Below, one piece after another: positions 7,741 through 16,032 of a DNA stretch of 64,000 nt. The stretch comes from Ruminococcus flavefaciens (GTDB lineage Bacteria; Bacillota; Clostridia; Oscillospirales; Ruminococcaceae): assembly GCF_900119075.1 (NCBI RefSeq), contig NZ_FPIP01000001.1, forward strand, positions 62,001 through 126,000, given 5' to 3'. Positions within the stretch are counted from its first letter, which is position 1. Each line of letters opens with the position of its first letter. The notes under the pieces were generated by a model. That model ran no database searches. It worked only from the letters and a program-made list of their open reading frames with translations, and was not told the DNA's origin. Both the position numbers and the translations under genes were made by a program.

Positions 7741-8837
7741 TATATGTGCGGTTTGATATTCATAAGCCTGGGATCAGCCGCTTTCATGCGAGCCTTGTCC
7801 TCGTACATCATAGCGTCTACTTCGCGGAAAACATTGTCGAAATTCATGCCCTTCTTGTACTCGCCGAAGCCTATGGCGATACTGTAGCCTTTTTTGTGTA
7901 CAGCCTCTTTCAGCTTATTTGTGGTGAGCTCCACATCTGAATAGGTAGCGTGCGGGTAGAGTATCTCGAACTCGTCGCCGCCCATTCGGTAGAATCGGCA
8001 CTTCATGGGAAGAACTTCAAATGCGCTGTCGGATACCGAAAGTATAGCCCTGTCGCCTGCGTCGTGTCCCTCGGTGTCGTTTATTCTTTTCAGACCGTTG
8101 AGATCCATGGATATCACGAACATCTGGTGTTTTTTCATATTCTCCACGTCCTTATAGAAGGAGTGTCGGTTGAAGGCTCCCGTAAGAGCGTCACGGGTGA
8201 GAGTCTCCGTAGTAAAGAAAATGTAGTAAAACAGGCAGGAGAGCACCGCCATGCCGCTTATGAGGAACTTGAAATGGAATACTGCATTCATTATGGTAGC
8301 TATTACGATCGCCACCGAAAGGAGAAATATAAAATAGCTCTCATTCTTGAAGCCAAGCCTGAACTTGTTTATCGAAGCCACAAGAAGCAGTGCGATATAG
8401 ATAAAGCTCAGCAGATAGGGAACAAGGGCGAATTTGCCCATATACCTGTTGCCTGTTTCGTCAAAGGCGAATATACAGCCGTTGAATATACTGATAATAC
8501 AAAGCAGAACATTGAATATCGCTAAACACAGCACTGCTGTACGGGCTTTTTTCTTGATGACGTTGGTCAGGAAGATAAACGGCAGCATTACAGGTCCGCT
8601 GATAGAGTAACCTATGGCTGAGAAAATCTTCATAAGCATGATATTTTTGCCTGTTCCCGTGAAAAGATATACCATGATATTGCAGATTATCATAACCATT
8701 GCGATGATAACACCTATAAGAAAAGCCATTTTTCGCTTTGCAGTCAGCGCTGAGTTGTAAAACAGAAAAATTAGGAGCGTAATGCCTGCGACCACAATAA
8801 GATAGCTGTTCTGGATAATCTCTTTGATCATAGGCAT
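7740..8837 (-). CDS. Membrane diguanylate cyclase (GGDEF)
   Basis: About 365 residues. The first 200 form several membrane segments (for example YLIVVAGITLLIFLFY and MAFLIGVIIAMVMIICNIMVY). A GGDEF domain follows (DALTGAFNRHSF ... RMGGDEFEILYP, signature near residue 284). The intact signature suggests it makes cyclic di-GMP. The usual RxxD inhibitory site upstream of GGDEF is not visible, so product inhibition may be weak. There is no EAL domain. AAGGAG precedes ATG 8837; a GTG one codon earlier is too close to it. Confidence 0.88.
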   Translation of the reverse strand: MPMIKEIIQNSYLIVVAGITLLIFLFYNSALTAKRKMAFLIGVIIAMVMIICNIMVYLFTGTGKNIMLMKIFSAIGYSISGPVMLPFIFLTNVIKKKARTAVLCLAIFNVLLCIISIFNGCIFAFDETGNRYMGKFALVPYLLSFIYIALLLVASINKFRLGFKNESYFIFLLSVAIVIATIMNAVFHFKFLISGMAVLSCLFYYIFFTTETLTRDALTGAFNRHSFYKDVENMKKHQMFVISMDLNGLKRINDTEGHDAGDRAILSVSDSAFEVLPMKCRFYRMGGDEFEILYPHATYSDVELTTNKLKEAVHKKGYSIAIGFGEYKKGMNFDNVFREVDAMMYEDKARMKAADPRLMNIKPHI

Positions 8838-8869
8838 CACGCTCCTTAATATAATGATAAGTTATAATT

Positions 8870-8898
8870 AGTATAACATGATTATCATATAAAATCAA
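8870..8898 (-). promoter_or_regulatory. SigA-type promoter of the diguanylate cyclase gene
   Basis: On the minus strand TTGATT (8898-8893), a 17-base spacer and TATACT (8875-8870) lie about 30 bases before the start codon. Confidence 0.65.
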
Positions 8899-8952
8899 GA
8901 GCTTTTAATAAAAATTTAAATTGTTGCGAAATAATTTTGTGCAAACATACAA

Positions 8953-9609
8953 TTATGATATCTCTTTTTCGATAAGAGCCAGCGCCCAGTCAGAGTTTAT
9001 GAGCACCTCTTTGTCAGCGTCAAGCGCCGTCTTGAAGCTCTTGGCGATATTTTCATAGGTACCGCTGCTGAACTCAGCACGTCCCCAATGGTCGCCATCT
9101 GTCTTTACAGCGAAATTTGTAGTGCCGTCCTTCTCTTTGTTGAAAAAGACCTGCTCTATCTTCATGGTCGGCTCTGCCTTCTGAAGCTCGGCTATAAGGA
9201 ATATCTTCTGGAGCTCTATTATCCTGTCGTCATAGCCGTGGTCAAGGATAAGGAGCTTCTCGCGGAAGCTGTTCATATCCGTAACAACACGCTTGCGGCA
9301 GCCCTTTTCAAGCTTTATGCTCTCGTCGTATGGATCGTGGGTGAGAGTTTTCATGAAGTTTATTGCCATGAAAGGAGCGTCGGGGATATAGTGGATAAGC
9401 ACCTTATCCTCGGGCTGATGATAGTATGTAGGGTAGAAAACTATGCAGTCATTGCCGCACTTGGGGCACTTCCACATAAAAAGCTGACCGCTTCTGATAA
9501 GCTCTTTGAGCTCGGGATCATCGGAGGTATTTATGCTCTCCCAGACCTTGAAATCGCCCTCGGTCTGGCACTCGGGGCACTTTATGATCTCATTGTGATT
9601 TTTTGACAT
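8953..9609 (-). CDS. CpXC-domain zinc-ribbon protein
   Basis: A 218-residue protein. The N-terminus carries two cysteine pairs, KCPECQTEG (about residues 10-18) and WKCPKCGNDC (about 47-56), the zinc-ribbon pattern of the CpXC domain. The rest is an alpha/beta region without catalytic motifs I can name. No membrane segment. It follows the DUF4298 gene by 38 bases on the same strand, likely in one operon with it and the acyltransferase gene. Function unknown. Confidence 0.78.
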   Translation of the reverse strand: MSKNHNEIIKCPECQTEGDFKVWESINTSDDPELKELIRSGQLFMWKCPKCGNDCIVFYPTYYHQPEDKVLIHYIPDAPFMAINFMKTLTHDPYDESIKLEKGCRKRVVTDMNSFREKLLILDHGYDDRIIELQKIFLIAELQKAEPTMKIEQVFFNKEKDGTTNFAVKTDGDHWGRAEFSSGTYENIAKSFKTALDADKEVLINSDWALALIEKEIS

Positions 9610-9647
9610 AGTGATTCCTCTTTTCTGTATGATTGTAATGGATAAGC

Positions 9648-9929
9648 TTACTCGTCAGCCTCGCTGAGCAGATTGTATATGCCGTCCTCGGAGAGAACAC
9701 CTCGTTTCAGCTCCTTTGGAAGAAGTCCTGCTTCATCAGCGGCAAAGTCCTGTTTCCATGCGTCGCTGGTGTAGTATTTTTCAAGCTCTGCAAGAGCCTT
9801 TTTCTTCTGAGAAGTGCCGTTTTTCAGCTTCTCCGCAGTATCCATGAGCTTTTCATAATAGGTTATACGCTTTATCTGTTCGCTGAAAGCAGTTTCAGAT
9901 GTTTTTTTTGATAAAAGCTTTCTTTTCAT
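9648..9929 (-). CDS. DUF4298 family protein
   Basis: A 93-residue soluble helical protein. The family hallmarks are the repeated Tyr/Lys-rich helices (RITYYEKLMD, ALAELEKYY) and the C-terminal DEAGLLPKELKRGVLSEDGI segment. Function is unknown in the family. It sits 18 bases after the acyltransferase gene and 38 before the CpXC gene. Confidence 0.8.
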   Translation of the reverse strand: MKRKLLSKKTSETAFSEQIKRITYYEKLMDTAEKLKNGTSQKKKALAELEKYYTSDAWKQDFAADEAGLLPKELKRGVLSEDGIYNLLSEADE

Positions 9930-9947
9930 AGTATTGCTCCTTTTACA

Positions 9948-11078
9948 TTATTTCTGCTCAGCAGGCTTTTTGAAAAGACCGCATACAGGCTTCTTTATGA
10001 AGCGGTCATACAGCATTACAAGACCAACGGGACCTAATGTTCCTGCAAGGAAGTAAACCAGTTTGAACTGTGAAACGTACTCCCAGCGGTACCAGTTTGA
10101 GTCCTGAAATGCCTCAACATCAAAATAGGGGAGCCCTGCCACCTTGTTGATACCAAAGAGTATGCAGTTGAGGATATTGAAGCAGACAACATGGAGGCTC
10201 ATTATATAGAAAGTGTTTTCAGAGATAGCGTTGACTATTTTGCTGGTGTAGAACGGCTTGCCGATGAGATCGACTACCTCCAGCCAGAAGAGCATACCTA
10301 CAATTGCCGATATCATTGGAGTTACAGCATAAGGACTTGTAAAGCCTGTAAGAGTTGCCATGCTGTCGTAAGCGAGATCGTATTCCTGCGGCATGAAGAA
10401 TACTCTTATCATGTTGATAGTGAGCATTGAAAAAAGCAGCAGCAGGGGATTGATCTTCTGTATCTTTTCCTCCAGACCTTCGCGGTAGAGAACGCCCATT
10501 TCCATGAACGGCAGGAAGAACAGCACCTTCAGCGGCAGAAGCAGATAATCAGGTACCTCATGATCCTTTGCGTACCAGACTACTGCAATGTTGAGGATAA
10601 TAAACGGAATGACCATTATCTTGCTGTTCCAGTGGTTGGCAAACAGTTTCTTCATAAAACCGTAAACTATCTGAACAGCAAATAACATAGGTACGAACCA
10701 CATGGGCAGTGCGATAGTGGTTATCTCGCCGCTGGTAAAGATGTTCAGCATCGCCTTTGCTTTGTATTCCAGCATAAAAGGCTGCATGGCTTCGGTTTTT
10801 ATGCACAGCATCAGCCATTCTGCAATAAGCGCCAGTATGGAAACTACTATGTACGGCAGCAGAAGCGTCTGGAATTTGCGCACCGTGTACTTCCACATAT
10901 TGGTTTTCGTGTCAACTTTGTTGAAATAGCCCGATATAAGCACAAACATGGGCATAAAAAACGAATTGAAGGGGAAGAAATTAGCGAAAATATTGAATGT
11001 TCCCCATGTGTGGGAATCTACTACCATGATAATGCCGATAGCGGACAGTATCATGAACTTTTTGTTTGACTTTGCCAA
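9948..11078 (-). CDS. Membrane acyltransferase, family 3 (O-acetyltransferase-like)
   Basis: A 376-residue integral membrane protein with about ten hydrophobic segments. It begins with the acyltransferase-3 pattern (IGIIMVVDSHTWG ... FMPMFVLISGYF, the latter matching the family's FxxISGYF). Such enzymes O-acetylate cell-surface polysaccharides or exported sugars. The target is unknown. The flanking genes give no glycan context. Confidence 0.85.
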   Translation of the reverse strand: MAKSNKKFMILSAIGIIMVVDSHTWGTFNIFANFFPFNSFFMPMFVLISGYFNKVDTKTNMWKYTVRKFQTLLLPYIVVSILALIAEWLMLCIKTEAMQPFMLEYKAKAMLNIFTSGEITTIALPMWFVPMLFAVQIVYGFMKKLFANHWNSKIMVIPFIILNIAVVWYAKDHEVPDYLLLPLKVLFFLPFMEMGVLYREGLEEKIQKINPLLLLFSMLTINMIRVFFMPQEYDLAYDSMATLTGFTSPYAVTPMISAIVGMLFWLEVVDLIGKPFYTSKIVNAISENTFYIMSLHVVCFNILNCILFGINKVAGLPYFDVEAFQDSNWYRWEYVSQFKLVYFLAGTLGPVGLVMLYDRFIKKPVCGLFKKPAEQK

Positions 11079-11121
11079 ATAAAATCACTCCTAAATAATA
11101 TCAGAATAAAATATGCTTTTT

Positions 11122-11739
11122 TCAGAATTTCTGCCAGTGAAGCTGCTTTTCCATATCGGGAACGAGCTGCTTTGTGCGCTTTGCGTTTTCAGCAGGTCTG
11201 CCGATACCGATAAAGCAGGGTATCATATATTCTTCGGGAAATCCTGTTGCTTTCCTTGCGGCTTCCTCCTCATTGCCCCACGGTATCCTGAGATTACAGC
11301 CGTAGCCCTCTGCCGTTGCAGCAAGCCACAGGTTCTCGATACTGCACCACACCGAAGCAAAGCAGTTCAGATGAGAAAGGTCGGCAGGGTGCAGGATATC
11401 GACTTTCTTCTTCATAAGCGGAATAATGACAGCTGCCGCGTTTATAAGCATACTGTACTGCTTCGGAACGGCGACCTGATAGGACTCCTTCTGAACAGGA
11501 TCGGATATGAAGGTCATTTTGTCAACGTCCTTTACGGTGAGGTCTTTCGGAACTCCGCTGAGAACCTCAGCCATTAGGGCTTTATCCGTCACAACAATAA
11601 AATGCCAGTCGCGGAAATGGTCGTTTGTGGGAGCTTTATATGCCGCTTCGATTATTCTTTTTATAGTTTCCTCGGGGATAGCTTCGTCGGTGAAGTCACG
11701 AATGCTGCTTCTTTTGTTTACTGCTTCATAGAAATCCAT
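11122..11739 (-). CDS. Nitroreductase-family FMN-dependent oxidoreductase
   Basis: A 205-residue protein starting MDFYEAVNKRSSIRDFTDE, the family's FMN-binding N-terminus with RxSxRxF. The core AAYKAPTNDHFRDWHFIVV and the C-terminal GIGRPAEN region also fit. GGAGA just before ATG 11739 decides the start; the frame is open further upstream but without a ribosome site. It would reduce nitro compounds, quinones or enones with NAD(P)H. The physiological substrate is unknown. Confidence 0.87.
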   Translation of the reverse strand: MDFYEAVNKRSSIRDFTDEAIPEETIKRIIEAAYKAPTNDHFRDWHFIVVTDKALMAEVLSGVPKDLTVKDVDKMTFISDPVQKESYQVAVPKQYSMLINAAAVIIPLMKKKVDILHPADLSHLNCFASVWCSIENLWLAATAEGYGCNLRIPWGNEEEAARKATGFPEEYMIPCFIGIGRPAENAKRTKQLVPDMEKQLHWQKF

Positions 11740-11788
11740 GTTTTTTCTCCTGTGTGACATCAATGGTGATCGGTAGTGCATGAGCATA

Positions 11789-12277
11789 TTAAGAGGTATG
11801 GCGCAAAACGGAATTGCTCTCGTGCAGTGCTGCCACAGTTGTGATAACGCATAAAGCTGCTGCGAAAAGAGTGGTATCGATAAAGTTGAAAACAAGCGGA
11901 AAAAGGAATAATGCAGCTCCTGCGATCTTGTTTATAACAGAATGGACAGAGGTGAACTTTTTTAGTCTGATATAGCTGATAAATACGTTGGCAAGCTTGA
12001 TAAATGCAATGACAGCGATCCATAGATATATCCAGATCGGCATTTCTATCAGAGGAAGAATTTTTATCATGCAAACTGCTGTGAATACAATATCTGCAAT
12101 GGTATCAAGCTTCGCCCCGAATTCGCTGTCGGTACCTGTTTTCCTTGCTGCAGCACCGTCGATCATATCGGAAAAGCCTGCTGAAATATACAATGCATAA
12201 AAAGGTATCGAGAATGTCGGGCATAGCAATAATGCAAAAGAGAAAATTATCCTAAAACCTGTTATTACATTTGCCAT
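11789..12277 (-). CDS. CDP-alcohol phosphatidyltransferase family protein
   Basis: A 162-residue membrane protein with the complete CDP-OH-P motif D-x2-D-G-x2-A-R-x8-G-x3-D-x3-D: DMIDGAAARKTGTDSEFGAK then LDTIAD (about residues 37-62). About five membrane segments surround it. Such enzymes join CDP-diacylglycerol to an alcohol to make phospholipids. The substrate cannot be told. The start codon lies five bases past the brxB remnant's stop, right beside the island's outer attachment-like site, and no clear ribosome site precedes it. The island's insertion or decay may have changed its upstream region. Confidence 0.83.
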   Translation of the reverse strand: MANVITGFRIIFSFALLLCPTFSIPFYALYISAGFSDMIDGAAARKTGTDSEFGAKLDTIADIVFTAVCMIKILPLIEMPIWIYLWIAVIAFIKLANVFISYIRLKKFTSVHSVINKIAGAALFLFPLVFNFIDTTLFAAALCVITTVAALHESNSVLRHTS

Positions 12278-12280
12278 TTT

Positions 12281-12316
12281 ATTTAGTTCTTGACAGCATA
12301 ACTACGCATTCCATAT
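12281..12316. repeat. Outer attachment-like site: duplicate of the rlmD 3' end
   Basis: CTTGACAGCATAACTACGCA (12289-12308) matches CTTGACAGCAGAACTACGCA (17704-17723) in rlmD at 19 of 20 bases. On the minus strand, read in rlmD's frame, it encodes HMECVVMLSRTK plus a stop, against HVECVVLLSRKKS at the true rlmD end. This is what a 3'-end-targeting integrase leaves: the displaced gene end on the far side of the island. Confidence 0.8.
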
Positions 12317-12435
12317 GCGCCAAGACGTAAGAATTGATAACTGTCAACTTCATTTGATAGTCCCTTATTACTAAGAAACACTTCATCTGAAAAGCGTTCT
12401 TTGATTGATTCTAAATCAGTTCTTAAATTACTCAT
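12283..12435 (-). pseudogene. brxB: Truncated BREX brxB remnant
   Basis: A 50-codon frame starting MSNLRTDLESIKERFSD with GAGGTGAAGT before the ATG. The first 35 or so residues, through FLSNKGLSNEV, match the N-terminus of BrxB (DUF1788), whose family start has the form MSxLxxxLExI...FLxNKGLGNE. A full BrxB is about 190-200 residues. Here it breaks off and the last 12 or so codons are out-of-frame sequence from the duplicated rlmD 3' end. It lies 49 bases after brxA, in the normal brxA-brxB order. No further BREX gene follows. Confidence 0.7.
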
Positions 12436-12484
12436 ACTTCACCTCAGTGAAAGCAGTTAAAGGCGCACAAAGCAGAATCATCAC

Positions 12485-13048
12485 CTACTGCCGAATTCCT
12501 TCTTCTAGCTCTGGGTATAAAAAAACAGGCTTGAGCGCCTGTGAACGCACATTATCAAGATATTCGCATTCAACAAGGAATCTTGTAATTACTTGTCGAA
12601 TCTTAGCCCTGGTGCTTTCAGACCAATCTGAAGCAGCAGGATAGTATTCCTGCAAAGTGTCAAAAAAGCAATTGATATCTTTATGTGAGAAATCCATCTG
12701 TTGTGTTCTGAACTTTTCTCCAATAACATCAGTCATGAAATCATATACAATACTGTTCTCACGCATGATGGCATAAAGATTGATTTGCTTTGCGACACTT
12801 GTTGAAGCATTAGCTAAAAATTCCACCAGTGTTTCTGAGTCAAGTTAATCAATCCGCTTAAAGCAGATATTCGTCATTGAACGTATCATACGTTCTGTTG
12901 GATATTGAAACAGGTTTTCCTGTGCAACTTTATCATATATTTCTTTACGGTCGTTTCCCTCACATAACAAGGAGGATAGCGTTCTTATTTCATAGAACAG
13001 AAATTTCTCTCTTGTCAGGCCACCGCTATAGTGTTTTTCATTACTCAT
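12485..13048 (-). pseudogene. brxA: BREX brxA (DUF1819) interrupted by an in-frame stop
   Basis: Two pieces in one frame, separated only by a TAA at 12845-12847 (...CFKRID, stop, LDSETLVEFL...). Together they give about 187 residues, the normal BrxA length. Features recognised from the family: YSGGLTREKFLFYEIRTL near the start, the ENLFQYPTERMIRSM block, INLYAIMRENSIVYDFM, and WSESTRAKIRQVITRFLVE near the end. Intact BREX loci use BrxA with BrxB, BrxC, PglX, PglZ and BrxL for phage defence. Here a stop-interrupted brxA and a broken brxB are all that remain. Its SigA promoter (13131-13159) is intact. Confidence 0.8.
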
Positions 13049-13130
13049 ACTTTTCTCTTTCTATCTCCACAAAGCCATCGTGCTTTTGCATAGCTATATG
13101 GCTTTAATTGGAGAATTTATACATTATTAT

Positions 13131-13159
13131 ATTCTATCACATTTTGCTCGAAATGTCAA
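13131..13159 (-). promoter_or_regulatory. SigA-type promoter of the brxA remnant
   Basis: On the minus strand TTGACA (13159-13154), a 17-base spacer and TAGAAT (13136-13131) lie about 80 bases before the brxA ATG. The remaining gap up to the HNH gene (13160-13369) is AT-rich, and I see nothing else in it. Confidence 0.65.
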
Positions 13160-13369
13160 GATTCTGATTAGCTATTTTCAACAAAATTTCAGGTCTCTGT
13201 TTAGAGGTATGGAATAAACACTTACGAATGCCATATTGGTATGTAATATGTCATTATTGCTGTTCGTTATAATAATTAAAGGACTCTGTGGTGTGATGCA
13301 TTACTATATTGAATCTTATTCGTGTGATAAAGCCAAAAAAACACGATATCAACAAATGAATAAATATAT

Positions 13370-13402
13370 AAGCAGTCATTGTTAAGTGACTGCTTTTATA
13401 TT
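13370..13402 (+). terminator. Terminator-like hairpin upstream of the HNH gene
   Basis: AAGCAGTCA (13370-13378) pairs with TGACTGCTT (13387-13395), followed by TTATATTT. It ends about 20 bases before the HNH gene's ATG and could limit read-in from outside the phage fragment. Confidence 0.5.
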
Positions 13403-13421
13403 TCCTATGGAGGTGTCGGCG

Positions 13422-13772
13422 ATGCCGAGGAAGGCACTGAAACCGTGCAAGCACCCCGGCTGTCCGAGACTGACCGAGGGTGCGTACTGTGACGAACACA
13501 AGCCCCTGCACCCTGACCGACCGTCTGCCGCCAAGCGCGGCTACGGCAGCAAGTGGCAGCGTGTCAGCAAAGCGTACCTGCGGAAGCATCCGCTGTGCGT
13601 GAAGTGTCTGGCGCAGGGAAAGTATGTGACCGCAACGGTCGTTGACCATATCGTTCCGCACCATGGTGATCACTACCTGATGTGGAGTGATACCAACTGG
13701 CAGGCGCTTTGCAAGCCCAGTCACGACCGCAAAACCGGAACCGAGGACAGCAGACCGGAATACACATACTAA
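13422..13772 (+). CDS. Phage HNH endonuclease
   Basis: A 116-residue protein with the CxxC...VDHIVPH...NWQALCKPSHDRKT pattern of HNH nucleases, catalytic His in VDHIVPHHGD (about residues 72-81), plus an N-terminal cysteine cluster (CKHPGCP...CDEH). In tailed phages this gene sits beside the terminase genes and helps DNA packaging. GGAGGTG before ATG 13422 sets the start. The terminase genes are missing here: the next phage structural gene is a portal fragment 1.2 kb away. Its GC-rich codon use differs from the AT-rich brxA remnant beside it. Confidence 0.83.
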   Translation: MPRKALKPCKHPGCPRLTEGAYCDEHKPLHPDRPSAAKRGYGSKWQRVSKAYLRKHPLCVKCLAQGKYVTATVVDHIVPHHGDHYLMWSDTNWQALCKPSHDRKTGTEDSRPEYTY

Positions 13773-14094
13773 GCCCCCGGGGGTATCAAAATCTCTGCGG
13801 ACTATCCTCAGGAAGACCGGCGCCCCCTCTCACGCACAAAAAGGCAGGTTCAAACGCCCTATTAACCCCCTCGGATATTTTTTAGAGCCGAAATCCCAGT
13901 GATTCCGCACTTTTTATGATTATACAGCACAGCCGCCTATATGTCAATATCTGGAGGCGCTGTAATATGCACAAATATCGGAAAATCCTCCCCGCACATA
14001 TTCTCCGTATTACAGTATTGCTATCTGTGAGGTTCAGAGTTAATATGTAACTACGATAAAAACCGCATCAGCGGCAAACACAGGAGGTCACATT
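13773..14094 (+). other. Gene-free stretch inside the phage remnant
   Basis: About 320 bases without a supported gene. The first 130 bases, in another frame, encode a peptide (PPGVSKSLRTILRK, then SHAQKGRFKRPINPLGYF) that overlaps the HNH end and has no start or ribosome site. It may be decayed coding sequence once leading to a terminase gene. AGGAGGTCAC at the end is the ribosome site of the next gene. Confidence 0.4.
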
Positions 14095-14520
14095 ATGAAT
14101 ATCAAGTTCAATATTGAGAAGAGCGAGCGCAAGGCACTGGCACAGAAGATCGGCGAACTTGCTGAGATGGACGTCCGCTACTGCGGTGTTCCGAGCTGTG
14201 CCTACGAGATCGGGTTCTTCACCCTGAGCAAGGATGCGGTGCTTTCCTTCGCAGACCGCATGGACACTGAGGTCATCGAGAAGGTGCTGGACGGACTTGA
14301 CAAGGCAGGCTACACTTCCGAGGACGAGCCGGAAACCCTGACGATTTCAATGCCGAGGGACTTCTTCACGGAGCAGTCGATGAATAATCTGCTCCAGCTC
14401 ATCGCCAACAAGGAAACGCTCCTGAAGCACCTTGAGGATCAGATTCTCGACTGGGAGAGCGACGGCATCCGGGTGGATGCACAAGACCTCGAAGATTACT
14501 GCGCAAACGGTGACATCTGA
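14095..14520 (+). CDS. Phage or mobile-element hypothetical protein
   Basis: A 141-residue soluble acidic protein starting MNIKFNIEKSERKALAQKIG with a strong AGGAGGTCAC ribosome site. The beginning resembles the N-terminus of a phage and conjugative-element family often labelled 'virulence-related protein', which is usually longer, so it may be a short or truncated member. No catalytic motif is seen. A terminator follows directly (14527-14555). It has no obvious functional link to its neighbours. Confidence 0.6.
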   Translation: MNIKFNIEKSERKALAQKIGELAEMDVRYCGVPSCAYEIGFFTLSKDAVLSFADRMDTEVIEKVLDGLDKAGYTSEDEPETLTISMPRDFFTEQSMNNLLQLIANKETLLKHLEDQILDWESDGIRVDAQDLEDYCANGDI

Positions 14521-14526
14521 AACAGA

Positions 14527-14560
14527 ACAGCCCTTCCGGAGGACGGAGGGGCTGTCTTAC
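14527..14560 (+). terminator. Hairpin terminator after the phage hypothetical gene
   Basis: ACAGCCCTTCC (14527-14537) pairs with GGAGGGGCTGT (14545-14555) with one G-U pair. Only a short T stretch follows (CTTAC), so termination may be partial. Confidence 0.55.
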
Positions 14561-14575
14561 ATATAATATGAATAC

Positions 14576-14875
14576 TCATTCATTACCAAGCATCACGGCT
14601 TCTTTTAGTGTGATCCTTCCTTTATCGATAGATTCTTGTAAAAGACCATTATTTTGAGATTTCTCAAGTAGTTCACGATATTCCGGCTTGCTGAGTTTAT
14701 GAACCACTGTTTCAGAACCAATAGCACCAGAAGAAGAAACGACATATTTTGTGATACATAGCAGGTCACCACTTTTGGAAATACCGACAAAAACATCTGA
14801 ATCCGAATAATCATGACTAATATGTACTGCAAACAGGATTCGATATTCTATTGATTTATCATACAGTCGTGTCAT
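14576..14875 (-). CDS. Hypothetical protein (island cargo)
   Basis: A 99-residue protein starting MTRLYDKSIEYRILFAVHIS. I do not recognise the family. It has an N-terminal beta-rich half and a C-terminal helical half (PEYRELLEKSQNNGLLQES), with no signal peptide or membrane segment. The start is fixed by context: the promoter's -10 lies at 14935-14930, so the in-frame ATG at 14926 would fall at the transcription start, whereas ATG 14875 has AAAGGA upstream. It has its own promoter, and its orientation is opposite to the phage genes around it. Confidence 0.6.
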   Translation of the reverse strand: MTRLYDKSIEYRILFAVHISHDYSDSDVFVGISKSGDLLCITKYVVSSSGAIGSETVVHKLSKPEYRELLEKSQNNGLLQESIDKGRITLKEAVMLGNE

Positions 14876-14929
14876 CTTATTATTTCCTTTCATCCCGATA
14901 TACTGCGGACATTCCTCGCTTTTCATTAT

Positions 14930-14959
14930 TATATCACAAGCCCATACAAAAAGTCAACG
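14930..14959 (-). promoter_or_regulatory. SigA-type promoter of the 14576-14875 gene
   Basis: On the minus strand TTGACT, an 18-base spacer and TATAAT lie immediately upstream of the short leader of the hypothetical gene. The promoter overlaps the start region of the divergent portal fragment. Confidence 0.65.
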
Positions 14960-14974
14960 AGAGGAGTGATGAAC

Positions 14975-15625
14975 ATGGGCATTTTCAGCGGACTGTTCCG
15001 GTCGAGGGACAAGCCGAAGGACAGCTACGATTCGCCGTCCTACAGTTATTTCTTCGGGCGGACACACGCAGGCAAGCGTGTCAACGATCGCACGGCAATG
15101 CAGATCATCGCAGTTTATGCCTGTGTGAGAGTGCTGTCGGAGGCAATTGCACAATTGCCGCTGCACGTTTACCAATACACCGATAACGGAAAAGAGCGAG
15201 TGCCGATGCACCCGCTTTATTTTTTGCTGCATGACCAGCCGAATCCCGAAATGACATCCTTCGTTTTCCGGGAAACGCTCATGGCGCACCTGCTGATCTA
15301 CGGGAACGCCTATGCACAGATCATCCGCAACGGTCGCGGTGAGGTGCTGGGGCTGTATCCACTGATTCCGGACAAGGTGCGTGTTGATCGTGACGACCAC
15401 GGCAGGCTCATTTACCGCTACAGCCGATACGACGAACACAACCCGAATTTCAGGCAGCAGGGCGAGATCATTCTGCCGATGGAACAGGTGCTGCATATTC
15501 CGGGACTGGGCTTTGACGGCTTGGTCGGATACAGCCCCATTGCAATGGCGAAAAACGCCATCGGGCTTGCGGTCGCCTGCGATGAATACGGCGCATCGTT
15601 TTTTGCAAACGGCGCATGCCTCATC
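14975..15625 (+). pseudogene. Phage portal protein, N-terminal fragment
   Basis: GAGGAG precedes ATG 14975 (MGIFSGLFRSRDKPKD). The first 215 or so residues are a clear HK97-type portal protein: MQIIAVYACVRVLSEAIAQL, FRETLMAHLLIYGNAYAQII, LGLYPLIPDKVRVD, and GLVGYSPIAMAKNAIGLA. A full portal is about 400 residues. After YGASFFANGA (about 15,615) the family match stops and the frame runs on to 15991 through sequence that codes on the other strand. That tail is not portal. The break marks a deletion or insertion junction. Confidence 0.82.
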
Positions 15626-15688
15626 AAGAATCCTGACTTCCACATCAAATGTCCAGTCATCGATTGCAAGGGAAGAATTGTATATCTG

Positions 15689-15964
15689 TCATGGATTCTC
15701 CTCTGCATTGACCTCCAGCATTGTACCATCAGTCAGATAAATCGTATAATCCAGATCGATTGTAACAATTCCTTTCACATTGCCAAGTACAGGATGTGTA
15801 ATCCTTTCAATCTCCAGTTTTTTTCGTATGAAAGAATTGCTTTGATAAAGCTCATTGAAAAAGAAATGATTATTCTCATCGCTGGGAAGATAGAACCAGT
15901 CTTTGTCTCCAACGATGATTGTCTGGTCAAGTTCATACCAAGCTGCAGTCCATTTCAGGATCAT
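15689..15964 (-). CDS. Hypothetical protein (island cargo)
   Basis: A 91-residue protein starting MILKWTAAWYELDQTIIVGD with AAAGGAG nine bases before the ATG. I do not recognise it. The C-terminal part (LGNVKGIVTIDLDYTIYLTD) looks beta-rich. A few codons past its stop, another minus-strand frame (around DDWTFDVEVRILDEA) seems to be the start of a gene cut off at the portal junction near 15,620. It may have belonged to a small operon from a different element. Confidence 0.6.
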   Translation of the reverse strand: MILKWTAAWYELDQTIIVGDKDWFYLPSDENNHFFFNELYQSNSFIRKKLEIERITHPVLGNVKGIVTIDLDYTIYLTDGTMLEVNAEENP

Positions 15965-16032
15965 GTCAGCGACTCCTTTCTGTCTGCATGAATAACGGAT
16001 TCATTATGGATTCTGATATCAAATCTGAATGC

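Noticed and set aside
13687-13902. Frame overlapping the HNH gene end
   Set aside because: No start or ribosome site; it may be decayed phage sequence but cannot be supported as a gene.
15626-15991. C-terminal 120 residues of the portal reading frame
   Set aside because: This part is antisense to a small gene with a good ribosome site and has no portal features, so the portal is treated as a fragment.
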